Shown here in pieces: positions 11,340 to 25,056 of a stretch of DNA of 64,000 bases (its first letter is position 1; each line of letters starts with the position of its first letter). The position numbers were made by a program, and so were the translations under genes. Source of the stretch: Cheilinus undulatus (lineage: Eukaryota; Chordata; Actinopteri; Labriformes; Labridae); the NCBI RefSeq assembly GCF_018320785.1, contig NC_054875.1:28897157-28961156 (forward strand), read 5' to 3'. The notes under the pieces are model-generated. The model was not told where the DNA came from. It saw only the letters and a list, made by a program, of their open reading frames with translations, and made no database searches.

Positions 11340-14300
11340 CTTCAGGGGGGAAAACACACAAATACATAAAACAAGTGGTGTTGATGCCTAGTATTGTGTT
11401 AAATTGTTCTTAGAGATCATTACAGTTGGAATGGATGAATTTGTATACACTTTTAGAGGAATTATCTATCGTGTATTACTTCATATCGTGTCTTGACTTG
11501 CATTTGCTGGATTATCAGGGTTCCTATAAACTTTCAAGAATCAAATTCAAGATTTTCCCAGACCTTTTCTAAGACCTGAGCTAAGAAATGGTCAAAACTA
11601 AGAGGTGTGTGAGATTTCTCAGTACACCCAACAGAGCTGAATTTTCTAATTTAATGCACTGTTGATGCAGAATATTGGCCATACAAACACATAGGTTAGT
11701 GGAGTTTCAGGCTGGAACAACAGACCTACTTCAGCAGAAGTCTTTTTCTTTATTGATCATCATTCCTTACACTTAAAGTCTGCTTTAAGGATGGAAATTT
11801 GTTAATCTGTTCATACTAAAAGTTTAAAAATTTGTTTTGAGGACGTCAGTTTTAAGTCTGAACTACATTTAAATATCAGTGTTGATATCAGTATATCAGA
11901 TATTGGCAAAAAAAACAACAATATCTTGCACCCCTAAGTATTTGATTATGGTATGTAGAGAGACTTGGCATTACAACCAGAACATTTTTACGATATTAAA
12001 CGCAAATCCTTTTAATACATAGTGATACTTACACAAATCATATGGTTATTCTTTAATGGGGCGCTATGAAAGTATAATATATGCTTAAATATTCATTTAA
12101 AGCTGTGTTTTTTTTAAGTTGGTTTACACTGCAGTCTAATACCGGCCCGTTTAGCTCAACCGTTGGTGATCAAACTCAATTACTTAATTACAGTTTTAAA
12201 CGATTATTGACAATAACAGACATAAACAAACTAACCTAAAAGAGTCTTACATTTACAAAGCTAAGTTTGCTCAGTAATGGATCGGTTTTTTTTAACCCAA
12301 TCTAATTCAAAAAGCTTAAATGAACAGATTAGCCTGTTTGGGATGCTCCTCTGTCAGCTAGCTTAGCTAGCTCAGCATCAGTACCACAATAACAGGCTAA
12401 CTAGCAGCTGGCTAAGGTCAATAGTTAGCTGCTAGCCACGGCTAACATTGTCTATCATAGTCTGGTTTAGTCCGCTGTACCTTTAAGTCAAAATAACTCA
12501 GCGGGAAAGACCTTTAACGTTATTGTTACCTTAATTGTAGTTAGCCTGAAAGTAGCCGAATTGTGTTCATCAGCTGTTCTTACCTTATTGCAAAGCCAGC
12601 ACGTCCGCTTCACCACAGATGATAGTCTATTTCCCTGCTGGTTCACACAATGCACGCAGGAGTTTCATATTTTGGGCAGCCCCCTTTTTAAAGCTTTAAG
12701 TTTGTCATTTTGCCGGGTAAGCCACAGCAATGGCCAACCAGCTGGACGCCTAGCTAGCTAACACTAGTGTTTCTTATGCAGGCTAATGTGGAGCTAGTCT
12801 GAATCAATGAAAAGCTTCCAGTTGGTTCTCTGCTTTCCATGCAGTAGCTGTCTGAGCCATACAGGATAACATGGCACCGCCCAAACCCCACAGGGATTTC
12901 AGCCTACAACCAATCACAGCACGCCAAATTTTTAACAGCTGGACCATATGTAGCGCAAAGGAGCATCCTGCTTAAGTACACAACCTGTTTAAATAATAAT
13001 TATTTGGCCCATTGTTGGCTGTACTTATTATGGAATTTGAATGGATTTAGAAAACATTAACATGACCTGTGGGGTATATTAATTTTTAGAAAATTAAAGA
13101 TATTTGCGGTTACTAATAAATGCTGAAAAGATTCATATAGTCTCTACTTTCCATCACGAACTGCACAGTAAAGTACTGTATTTTAAAGCGAAAGAGCTGA
13201 CAACAGGACACCTTTACCTCCTATGACCCTGCATGCACTTATGAGGACATCTTGGCTTTCCAACAACAATGCAATAATTCCTGCTTTCAGAATTATAATT
13301 AAATTATAAAAGAAATCTAGATCTCAGTGGGTTTCTATCTGGTTAAATAAAGGCAAAATAAAATAACAAAACGTTCAGAATGTTCACTAAATTTAAGTGA
13401 TTTGCTTGTAATGCTTGGTGATTGCCGTGTAATTTTCAGGACTTTCGGGAAATTTTGGTTTTATTTTCATACTCATGGGAAATTGGGAAAACAATTTGTA
13501 ATCTAAGGGACGTAATTTGAATGTGTGTGTGTGTGGGGGGGGGTTTAAAAGTTTTAGTTATTTTCATGGAAATTAAGGACATTTATTTGTAATTGTAATT
13601 TTTTGAGAAATTGACCCGAAACACTGGGGGGTCCTTTAAATTTTTAAGAATTTAATGGAAATTTTGATAAATTATGTCCATGGAATTTGGGAAATGTGTT
13701 TGTTAATTTGGGGTGAATTTGATAAGAAATTTTAGGGGGGGATTTGCTTTGCAATTATGGTGAGTTTGCCTGAAACTTTTAGGGAATTTATGTGGACTTT
13801 TTATTGGAAAGTTTAGGCTTGATGGTAAAGTATCACTTAAACATTGAGGAATACTGAAGGAATGTTGGGGTACTTTTATTGGAATACTTATGTTTATAAT
13901 TTTCCACAGAAGTTTTAGAGAATTTTTTTTAAATTCCAGAGAATTTACACAGACCTTGCAAAGGAAATTACATTTTAAAAACTCAGCACTTTCAGTGGAA
14001 ATGTTGTTCATACCTGAACAATACCTTGTGGTCAATCTTCAGAATAACAAGAAAAAAATGACTCCACCTACCTCTCTCAATGACTGACACCATGAAGACC
14101 CACAACATTTAACCAACTGGCTGACACTCAGCCAAAACATCTGCTCTAATCCACTCTATTTTCTGCAGAAACAGGACCTTCAGGGGATTTGCAGGTCTCA
14201 GGAGAAAAAAAACATCCCAAATGATAAAAACAAATCAAGACAACAAAAGGAGGTATTACAAATGTAAAACATACAATACACAAATATATAAAATGCGTTA

Positions 14301-14444
14301 AATCAGAATGCATAAAAAATTCAAGAAGAACACTGACAAAATCTTTCAACTGTTTTTGTGATAATTGTAGTGCATTTTCAAACTTCCACAATCTCCCTAA
14401 ATAAAACCTCATCTCAGGACCTCATGTATTGTCCTCTCCTGCTG
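11340..14444. other. creld1 first intron, promoter flank and il17rc 3' flank; no further gene seen
   Basis: 11340-12583 is the inferred creld1 first intron. From about 13430 to 13900 the plus strand becomes C-poor and G/T/A-rich, with recurring GGAAATTT/GGGAAATT words and a GT run followed by G9 near 13523-13543. I see no coding exon. Part of 13900-14444 is probably the il17rc 3' untranslated region. Confidence 0.5.
12584..12900 (-). promoter_or_regulatory. Probable creld1 5' untranslated exon and promoter region
   Basis: A minus-strand exon end ending TTTGCAATAAG is followed by a consensus donor GTAAGAAC (plus positions 12576-12583), and a matching polypyrimidine-CTGAAG acceptor sits four bases upstream of the creld1 ATG. 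This implies a non-coding first exon whose left border is 12584 and an intron of about 1.2 kb. The right limit (12900) is a guess. The sequence around 12340-12780 is richer in GCTAGC-like motifs than the flanks. Confidence 0.5.
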
Positions 14445-17400
14445 TCAGACCCACTCCTTTACATTGACCTTGTGGTTTGAGTTGGGGCTGGAGGGAGGCG
14501 TAACAAGGCTTGGTTTCAAAGGAACTGTTTCCGTAGAGTCTTCAGCTTCAATAACCACACAACCCTGAGACACTCCTGCAAGGCGTAACACACTTGTCCC
14601 TGCTGTGAACCCAGACAGCCTTCGTGCCAGAGCTCGGGATGCCATCCTCAGCCCCCCTGCCCTCTTCCTTCTTGCAGAAGCTGTTGCCATTTGTCGAGCC
14701 CCTGCCAGCTCAGTCAGAAAACCCAGGCTCTGAGAAGGAAGGCTGTAGACATGAAGTCCACGGAAAAGTTCTGGCAATGGCCTGAACCCACCTGGAGGTT
14801 CAGGTGGGAGTGACTCAAACTGTACCAGCATGAACCGCTCACCAGCACGGCCCTGCAAATAGTCTGCAAGAATACAGCTCAGTGAAGCAGTAAAGACATC
14901 TACACATTGAGAGGATGTAGTGCAGTTTCTTTCCACTTCCTCCTCTTCCTTCATATCTTTGCTCCTGGTAGTGTTCCTCTCTGAACTCTGAGCTCCCCAC
15001 TCCTCAGCTCTGATCCAGGCAGTCTGGGTTAGGACCAGGACCACTTTACCCCCCTGCCTTTGCAGTCGGTTTAGTCTTGAGTGGAGCCAGGGCACAGGAC
15101 CCAGAACACCCAGTTCAGTCTGGCTCCACAAGTCTAAAGACACGCTGAAGCCCAGAGCTTGAAGGGATGAACCCAGGTGACTCATCAGCTCTGGTAAAGC
15201 CTGGTCATCATCAGATGGGTACAGCAACACCACATGACCACCACCCACAGCACCTGAACCAGAGAAAGAAAACATTTTATAACTTTTGAAGGACATTATT
15301 ATAGTTACTATTTAGTAGTGTAAAATGGTTAGATTTGTGTCATCTTCCAATAAGCTATTAAATACAAAGCTTAAGTCAGGTATTTGCTAGCTAAGCTTAG
15401 CAATTAAATTATTCCTCAACAAAAGGCCTTTATAAACAACAAAATGCCTTCAGTATTCTGCTAAAAAAATAAAATAACAACAATCTAACTATAGCTAATA
15501 CCAACAACTGAGAATAAACTTGGGTTAAAAACCAAGAGAAATGCAGGGTAGATTTTTTTTCACAAGAGAATACGAAGATGTAAACATTTCCTCAAAGCAC
15601 GAGTAACAACATAAACTTTTCTGTTTTTTAAATACTGATCTTGTAAAAAATGATTTTCTTGTAACCAATAAATCCACAAGACAATCTGGCAGCAAAGGGT
15701 TCATCTTATACACTGCCTATTTCAGAACAGAAATGCATGCTAAAACTTTCTAAATAAAATTGGATTAAACTTCGTTTAGGGTTGGCTAAGGGTTAAGGTA
15801 AGGGTTGGGATACCAAAAGTTAAAAGTCAAAAACCTAAGCTGCAAAATCTGATTACAAAACATTTAATAAAGTCAAAAAACAGTCTGTTTAAAGGTAAAA
15901 AAATAAAAAAAACAAAACATGTCCTCCATGAAAACATTGTAACATTGTAATGCAACCAGTGCAGCTTATGTAGCTCCATTAGCTACTTAAGCTACGGAGA
16001 TAAAGAAGCTAGGTAGCTACCATAGCTAAAGCTAAGCTTACAAAACAGCTACATAAGTGGCGTATCTATGTTATCTGTGTAGCTGAGTTAGCTTTGGATA
16101 TGTTTTCTTAAGATCACATTGCTATAGCTACCTTGGCTACATTGGCTTATGCAGCAACGTTAATTATGTAGCTAGCATAGCTATGCCAGCTTTAGTTCAA
16201 GCTTTACAAAGCTAAAGCGAGCCACTTTTCATGGTACTACCTCTAAAATGGGTCTATACATAATTTAATCCTAGGTTAGACCTATGACCTTTTTTCTGAT
16301 GTATTTATAAAATGTTTCTTGGTCTGTAATGTTTGCAATGTGATTATTTCATAAATGTATCCACCAAACTTTGTTTATGAATAATGTTGAATTTAAAAAA
16401 AAAATCTGAAACTGGAAATATGTTCACCTGGTACGCCAGATTTGTTTCACACATCCATCTGGAAAATCAGTGATAGACAGCGTTTGGGAAAAGGCAGAGC
16501 CTTTGAAAAAAAATCTCGGAGGGTGATTGGATGAACGTTCTGTCTGTCACATCTTTACAGGCCAATCAGAGCAACAAAAGACTTGACGTAGCCGCTACAG
16601 AGCTGCGCCTCTACAGAGGAGTAAACTCCATAGAAAGTTGCATTACGCTAACCATGGTGATTGTAGACATGTCAGTACACAACTTTTGTCGTTTTGAAGA
16701 GAAAACAACTCAGTGCTGTTCTTTGTTCTTCTTTTAATGAAGAAATGTAGTCAAGTTCTGATAAAACTTGCGCTTTAGCAGCATCCACGCTAATCTCTTC
16801 CACCATAATTGCACCGGCCTCTTCTTGCTGCTTGCTTACATCACGGCTCTGCCGCGCCTGAAAGTACTGCCCCTCGACACTGATTGGCACTGTCACTTTC
16901 TAACTGGGCGCCAAACAGTTCAGACGGGAGCTTTGCAAGATGGATTCGCCAGTGAGAAACACGGAAACGGGCGTATCCATCTGCTTTGCGAGGTTAGAAA
17001 TATGTTGTAACAGGAAATTATGGCCCTTTCTTTCTAAGATATACTGCAGTGTCTCAGATGAGCAGTCTGTGAGAGTGGCCTTCAGAAATGTACAGTCTGC
17101 AGCCAGACCCCTCTCTGTAAATCAGTTGTCAGGCTGTCTCGTACCTTTAACATCCTCTTCTTTCAACCACCTCCACATGTAGCCTGAAAAGAGATTGCAC
17201 AATGAGGTTTTTTGTCACAGTGAATATTCAGTGACCAATGCATGAAAAACAGACCTTTAAGGACCCCTTGTATAAAATAGGCTCCTAGTATGGCGACACA
17301 GATAAGTAGTATTGATATGAGAAGTGGCAGGCTCCATCTCCATCGAGATTCTGGGGAACAGAAACAAAAAGTATTTAAAACATTATTATTATTATTATTT

Positions 17401-20400
17401 CGGACTTGGAGGAGCAGGTGGCCTAGTGGTTAAAGGTGCTCCCCATGTACCCGGGCGGCCAGGGTTCGAATCTGGCCTGAGGTCCTTCACCACATGTCCC
17501 TCCCCCACTCTTAACCCTGTTTCCGACTCTATCCACTGTCCTCCTCTATCTAATAAAGGCACAAAAATGCCCAAAAATAAATCTTAGAAAAAAAAAAAAG
17601 TTTCGAACTTTAAAAATCATGTGGATATATCCTCTAACCTGACATGCCAGATGGATGTGTTTCACACATCCATCTAAAAAACCAATGATAAACAGCGTTT
17701 GGGAAAGGGCAGAGCCTTTGAAAAAAAATCTCAGAGGGTGATTGGATGAACGTTCTGTCTGTCACATCTTTACAGGCCAATCAGAGCAACAAAACATGTG
17801 ATGTCATAGCTGCTACCGAGCTGCATGTGCGCAGCTACTGAGGAATAAACTCCATATAGAACAGCATAAAGCAAACCATGGCGACTGTAGACATGTCAGT
17901 ACCCACCTTTTGTCATTTTTAAATAGAAAACAACTCAGTGCCGTTCTTTGTTCTTCTTTTAATGAAAAAAAAAAAGTCACCGTCATTTTCTAATGGTTCA
18001 GACAGGAGCTTTGCAAGATGGATTTGCCAGTGAGAAACACTGAAACGGGCGGATCCATCTGCTTTGCAAGGTTACATATCCTCCTCATTCCTTAGAAATC
18101 TACTGTTTAGTTATCTGATACAATTCAAACATTACTAACATTTTATCAGGTTTTGGACAGTAGGTAGCGTTCTTACTTGTAAATGGACAATGAGGCTCAA
18201 AGTATGACTGCATCCCATGGATCTTTAACTAGGAAAAGATTAGCAGAGTCAAGGTTAGTGAAGACAGAGAAGCAAGCAACAAAACATGTTTACATTTCTG
18301 GAAAGTGACTGCTTTTACTCTGTAAGGACAAAGAGGATCATCACCTGGATGCAAAGCAAAGGGTGTGAAGATGCATTGAATTCTCCTGTTTTCTGAAAAA
18401 AAAAACAAAAAAACAACACATGGATAAATAAATTACTAAATTATAACAAAAAAAAGAACACAAAACGTTCATACTTAAACCTACTGTGTCCCAAATTACC
18501 CTCAGAGTGAACAATAACATATTAGGAACAGGATCATGAAATACACATGACTATTTTGTCTTAATGTAAAGACAGTTTTTTTATTAACAGAGCAATAACA
18601 TAAAGTATTGTAATGGACATTTTTTTACCCTTTTCTCAAAAGCACTTGGTCTTTGTAGCAGTGCAGCTATGGTGTTGTGGTTACAGCTTCAGATGAAACT
18701 CTTAACGGCAGACTTTGTCATGCTTTCTCCATGTTTATTTAAAGTTACTGTATTTCATGCTAGATTACGTTTTTAGAAGCTTAACTTGTGGAAAGGTTAC
18801 AAAGTCTAAATACTAAATTAAAAGTACAATGTTTTAAATTGTATGCACATTTACTCATAAAGAGGTACTGACAGTACCACAAGACAAATTACTCTGTAGG
18901 CTGTTTAATTTTTAGGTTTTATTTCTTTATTATCTTATTGTTCTTCATAAATAACTCATGAAAGTGGGCAAAGCTACTTTATTTTTTGAACACTGAAGAC
19001 TTTAAAGCTTCCAAAGGCCAAGCTCTTCCTCTTACCCAGTGTCCTTTGCGTGATGCCCTCCAGCCTGCATGTTCTTGGTTGTCCAGTTTCTGTCTGGAGC
19101 CCGTCACCTCCTCACACAGCCCTCCTGCTGCGTCCTTCTTGCACAACCACAACTCTCCCTCCAGCCTGCAGGGGGCAGTCACATTCCAGCTCAGCCCAGT
19201 ACCTCCGTCCCTCATCCGAGACTCAACCACAGACACAGACACATTCTGCTGCATTCTTTCCATGGCATCTGAAAAAAAATAAATAAACAAGTAAACAAAT
19301 CATGTTTGGCTGCAAAATATTTTCCAGCACGGATTTATCATACCCTAAAGCTGACCTTTAATAACCTTTTACCTTGTTTGTTTTTGAAAGGGCAGAATGG
19401 TCTGCGGAGTTTCTTTCCCTTCCACCACACCTAAAAACAAAAGTTTTAAGAGTTAAATTTATTTCCCAAATGGAATGTGCAGTCTTATCCTGTAAGCTGA
19501 AATTAAATCATGAGCTACCTGGAAGCAGAGGCACGGTGCAATGAAGTTTAATGGGATGGCGATTTCTGTCTTGCCCTTGGGCTGCAAAGGTATTAAAATA
19601 CAGTTATAGAGACAGGCATAATTAATGAATGGTGAATAGTTTAGCACTTACTGACCCATGAAAGACTCTCTCCTGATATGTTATCCCAAACCATATGAAA
19701 CATGAGCTCATCTTGTGAGGTATTGGTATTATTTTCAAGCTGAAGGAGGACTTCATTTGTCTTACTAGCAGTCATAGCTTGGAGTCTGGGGGCTAAAACA
19801 CAGACACAAGACAAATATAATAGACATATTACACTTTATAAATAAAAGTACGCTTTTTACACGTTTGTTGTGCAAAGAAATGTAAAGTCTTTATTCATCT
19901 GACTACAAATCCTCTTTCATTTAACATCATGTCTTACTGTCACAGTCCTTTACAGCCCATTCTATGTCCATGGAGCAGACTGAAACAAAGAGGAAGGACC
20001 TGTTCAGTAAAATTACATTGATCTGCAGTCTTTGCTAATAGAAGTGGACTTTACCTTCTTGTAAAGATGGTATTGTGATTTTTTTAATGATGTCTGTGCC
20101 ATCCAAGCCTGTAAAGGCTTGGACTGAAACAGGACTGCCGAACATCAGGTGCTTCCTCAAAAGAAGCTGCAGTAGAAAGAAAATAACTCACTTATTCAAA
20201 TCAAACACACAGAAGGAAAACATTTTAGAAATGCAGAAATGAGAAGAAAAGAATGTCTTTGTGCAAATCAAAGTAAAGAGATATTATAACACATATGTAA
20301 GGTAAACTTTATTATCCCTGAGGGGCAATTCACTGTATAGCCAGCAGAGAATCAAAGTACAAAGTACTCACTCTGCTTTGAAAACCCATCCATTAACTAT

Positions 20401-23400
20401 TATTTTAATGATGCATTATTTTTAATCCTGATGCAAACAGATTTGATCTTTGTTTTGTGCATAGTTCACAACATCTGGGTTGAGCTCCTCTTAAAAGTCA
20501 CAAGATGAGTTATGAGCACTATTGAAACAGGACTAGAATTACCTGTGGACCTCTGATAGCTTGTGAATTACCCCCTGATGTCAGCATTTGGTGCAGTGCA
20601 TTCTCATAGGATAAGCAAAGCTCTAATGTACTCAAATTTACATTCATTTCTGAAGGAAAAAAATAACGGTGCTGCATTGTTGCAGCAATTAAAAAGCAAA
20701 ATTTTTATTTCTAAAATGCAATGTTTTTATCTTACTCCTGTCTCTTTAGCAGTTTTTGTGCAGATGATGCTGTTGATTAACCTTGCATAGCAGATGGATA
20801 CGCCCGTTTCTGTGTTTCTGACTGGTGAATCTATCTTGCAAAGCGCCCATCTGAATCATTTGGGCCTGGTTAGAAAGTGACAGGACCAATCAGCGACAAG
20901 GGGTAGTACTCCCTGGCACAGCGGAGTCGTGACGTAAGCAAGCAGCAACAAGAAACGGGTGCAGTTATGGCAGAAGAGATTAGCGTGGATGCTGCTAAAG
21001 CGCCAGTTTTATCAGAACATGATGGCATTTCTTCGTTAAAGGAAGAACAAAGAACTGCAGTGAGTTGTTTTCTTTACAAAAACGACAAAAGTTGTGTACT
21101 GACATGTCTATAGTCACCATGGTTCACGTTGCAGTTCCCTATGGAGTTCAGTCCTCGGCAGGGGCGCAGCTTGATAACAGCTACGTCACATGTTTTGTTG
21201 CCCTGATTGGCCCATAAAGATGTGACAGACAGAAGTTCATCCAATCACCCTCCGAGTTTTTTTTCAAAGGATCTGCCCTTTCCCAAATGCTGTGTATGAG
21301 TTGTTTTCCTGATGGATGTGTGACACAAATCCATCTGGCATGCCAGGTTAACTGTTGATGTTATTCTGCGCTCTATAAATTTAGGAACGTATCCACAACA
21401 GCCCTCCTTGCGATCAGCTATTGCAGTACAAAAACTGAATGTTTAGCGACACATTTCAAATCATATATTGTGTTTTGCATTAAATGTACATCTAAATAAA
21501 ACTGAACAAGATCAGGCAGTTGTAAAGAGAAACTGTAGGAAACAGAGCGCTGTGCATATGAAGAGGACAGCGGTGCACACACCCATATTTGGATAGTAGA
21601 GTTTTATAAATGTTAAGTAAAATAAATTCATTTTTACAAATATGCTGAAATTAACTTAAAGAGAAGCACAATTTATAACCTATATTTGCTTATCTGTGCA
21701 AAGCTTTGTTAACAGTCTCCTATGCTGTCGCTATCATTTGTTTTATCAAAAAAGACAGAAAAAAAGCCACACAGATCATAAAAAACATAATTACCACCCT
21801 GTTACAGAGATGCCTACTTCACACTGCCAACACTGAAATGTGAAAGGTAATTTGTCATGCATTTTTTTTCTCCACAAATTACAGACATGGTCTATTTGCA
21901 TGGGATTAAAAACACAGATGTCCTGTGTGGTTATTACATCAGAGGTCCTTTGGTAATGCTAGTCCTCTGGGAATAGGGCATAAGAGTCTGTAATCTAGGC
22001 AGGTTTTTTCTGATCGTTAAAGGTATAATATGCAGCATTTTAAAAGTGAATATATCAGGTATCAAATATATCCATACTGCATTTATTACTGAGTAATGAC
22101 TTTCTTTAAATAAGTGATTTATTGTTTTTAGCTCTGTGTTTACACAAGCTGTACTGTGCTTTCATTAGTTTTTTTATGTTTCATAAAGAGACTGCTCCAC
22201 CCTCTCTGGATTCTGTATGTAGAGTCACACTGGCAGAGTTTCTTCACAATGAAACAAACGTTGCATTTTATGCCTTTAAATAAAAAGAAAGGAACACATA
22301 AAAGTTTTTTTTTCTCTTTCTAGCTGAGCTTTATCTCCTCACCTGAAGTGTGTCCTGCTGTGATGCTTTATGTAAACCCGAGATCTTTGGTGTAAACTGG
22401 ATTATCTTGCAAAGCTCGGGCAATCCTGGTGAACTGTGACACACTTTCACTGCAACACAAACAGCATACAAGGAAACTGAACAGTGTAATTATCATTTAT
22501 AAATAGTAAAAAATATTTGTTTGGGTTTCAGGTTGTGCTTCTTTACCTCTCCGCTCAGAAACCACAAACTGGACACTCCCCTCCACATTCATGCCAAAGA
22601 CATCCTCATGACTGCTGTACTGACCAGATGCCTCTGAAATATCCTTTGGGTTGTCCACTCCTACAACTTCATGGGCAATGTAGCAAACAGTCAGCGGGAA
22701 ATGCAATGTTTTAAAAGCAGTTTGCAAGCTGTCAGCCAGCCAAACAACTATGATTCATGAAAGAACTACCCAAGAAACTATGACAGCAATGAGCTCCACA
22801 AACAAAGACATTTACTGTAATGAAGACTTATGATCCTGTAAGGAAAAAAGTGAAGCGTCACTGAGTCACCCTGTCTGACAATCCAAAACTTGGCATTTAT
22901 TACACTTACTTTGGACTGTGATGTTGATTTGCAGGCAGGGTTTACAGTCTTGTGCAGCAGAACAGCACAGAAACACTTTCAGCTTCGCATGAGTGATGTT
23001 TGTTGTTTCATCTGGATCAGGTGGAGCAGCAGCAAACAGAGACTCTGCAGAAGAAAAGGAGTCTGTAAAAGTCCAGTTGTAGTTTAATAACAGGTTGTTA
23101 GAATGATATAAGATGCACTGGGGTTGATGGTGTTTTTACCTGAACTCACACTGCAATCAGTCAAACCCTAAAAAGAGAAGAGTTGTGGTTGAGCATTGAG
23201 CAATTTCAACATATTCAACTCGACAATAAAGCACAACTCTTGTATGTCTGGCTCCAACAATGAAGAGGTAAGAGAGGTCTTGATTACTTAAGCAAAATAG
23301 ATTATACGATATCCACGCATCCATGATCCATATCACCTGTAGCGTTTGGGGTTGTGAGGGCTGAGATGTCATCCAAATCAGATGTGCATTTATTTTTTAA

Positions 23401-25022
23401 ACCATTATTTGACATAATGAATAACGGCATGCTAACCCATTTAAGTCTGAAAACACAAATTATAGCCAGAAAATTCTCTTTTTTTGGAACTGTTTATTTA
23501 ACTTTATACTGAAATTTTAAAAAATCCAAATTTCCATAAAATTTAACATATATATTTATTGTATCTCATTTGATACGTTACGTGTTTTTGGTAACTGATA
23601 ATCCACTTGAGGGCATTTTATCATTTATTAGATTATATTTAGAAGGGGTTATTTTTTAGGAATTTATTAATCATATTGCTTAGACAGAGGTATCATAAAA
23701 GTATGTATCAAAAATGATACTACAGGCATTAAGGGGTTAAGGATGCCAAAAAGATTTAAAAATAAAGAGGATCAGTACCCTTTTAAAGGGGAAAAGTCAG
23801 TATTTTTTAGAAAAAAAAAGAAAATTTTGAGATTGTTAAGTCGGATTTTTGCAAGAAATCAAACTGAGTATTTCAGGTTTTAAAAAGCAGTAGCCTAATT
23901 TATGGAAAAAAAATCCGAATTTTCAGGTTAAATAGTTAAAATTGTGACCTAAACTCAAAAATGACAACATTTTAAAGTTGTAGGCTACATTTACATGAAA
24001 CTAAGCTGAAAGTGGTGGTTGGAAAGCCCAAGTTTACAGAAATGTCTCGATTAGGTCTAGATGAAAATGAAAATGTGATCATGCTGAGCTAATATCACTT
24101 TTCTTTCTTCAAAAGGAGTATGATATGATTTGGTTCTCAACTGCAATAATATTGCAGGGGAAATGGCTTCATGTGGTAGGATTTTCTTTCATGCAATCAG
24201 CTATTTTTGACTTAATAAGCTAAAAAAAAATCCCAAGCTTTGGTTCATGTAAATATGCAACTTTTAAAGTGAAAGAAGATCCACTTTATTTTTCTTTAAA
24301 TCTAAAACAGTAATAACTGGAAAATGTTCATATCTTTCTAAAAAAAAATAATAGAGCTTTTTATATTTATCTTTTAAAGTGGCACTAATACACTCCTGTG
24401 GTAATAGATAGTTTATACGTAGCTCTTTTGGCAAGAACCTGTTATGTAAATAGGCTCAATACGTCGGGATTTTGTCAATGACAAAATCAATCTATTAAAA
24501 TAGATGTTTTATTTTTCCAAGTGGGTCCTGGGGGCTTAGCGTTTCTTAGATTTAGGGGCCCTAAGGACAAATAAGGTCAGAAACAGAAGAAGGGGGTCTC
24601 TCATTGGAAAAAAACCAGATAAAATACCCTTCCCTACCCTGACCAAGGTCCTCAAAATACTATACATCGTTGACAAAAAGATGCTGCCTATCACCTTTCA
24701 GTGTTGACTTGTTTTGAAAAAAACAGCAGCCTTTTTCATTCAATAAAAAGTGGTGGTTTTGGTGACTTTTTTTCCTTTGTTGTTTAATATGTAATGAATT
24801 TGTTGCATACTTTAAGTTACGTATCAGTCTCTTGTTAAACCGTTTTTTTTTTTCATCTTTTTCATGAATGACTCTAACTTTTCGTTTCTGTGGATGCTTT
24901 CAACACTGTTTATACAAACTGCCTTAAGGGCTTTAAATGTTAATTAACTCCATTTTTTAATATACACCTAAATTTTTTCTTAACAGTAAATCTGTTGATA
25001 AGCTTTGTGATCTATATATATG

Positions 25023-25056
<34 letters not shown>

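Noticed and set aside
13703-14035. 110-codon minus-strand frame
   Set aside because: It lies in the C-poor low-complexity tract; its proline/lysine/serine-rich text follows from the skewed base composition.
18986-19286. Overlapping plus-strand frames of 67-98 codons
   Set aside because: These are antisense shadows of il17rc exon 11 (19036-19268).
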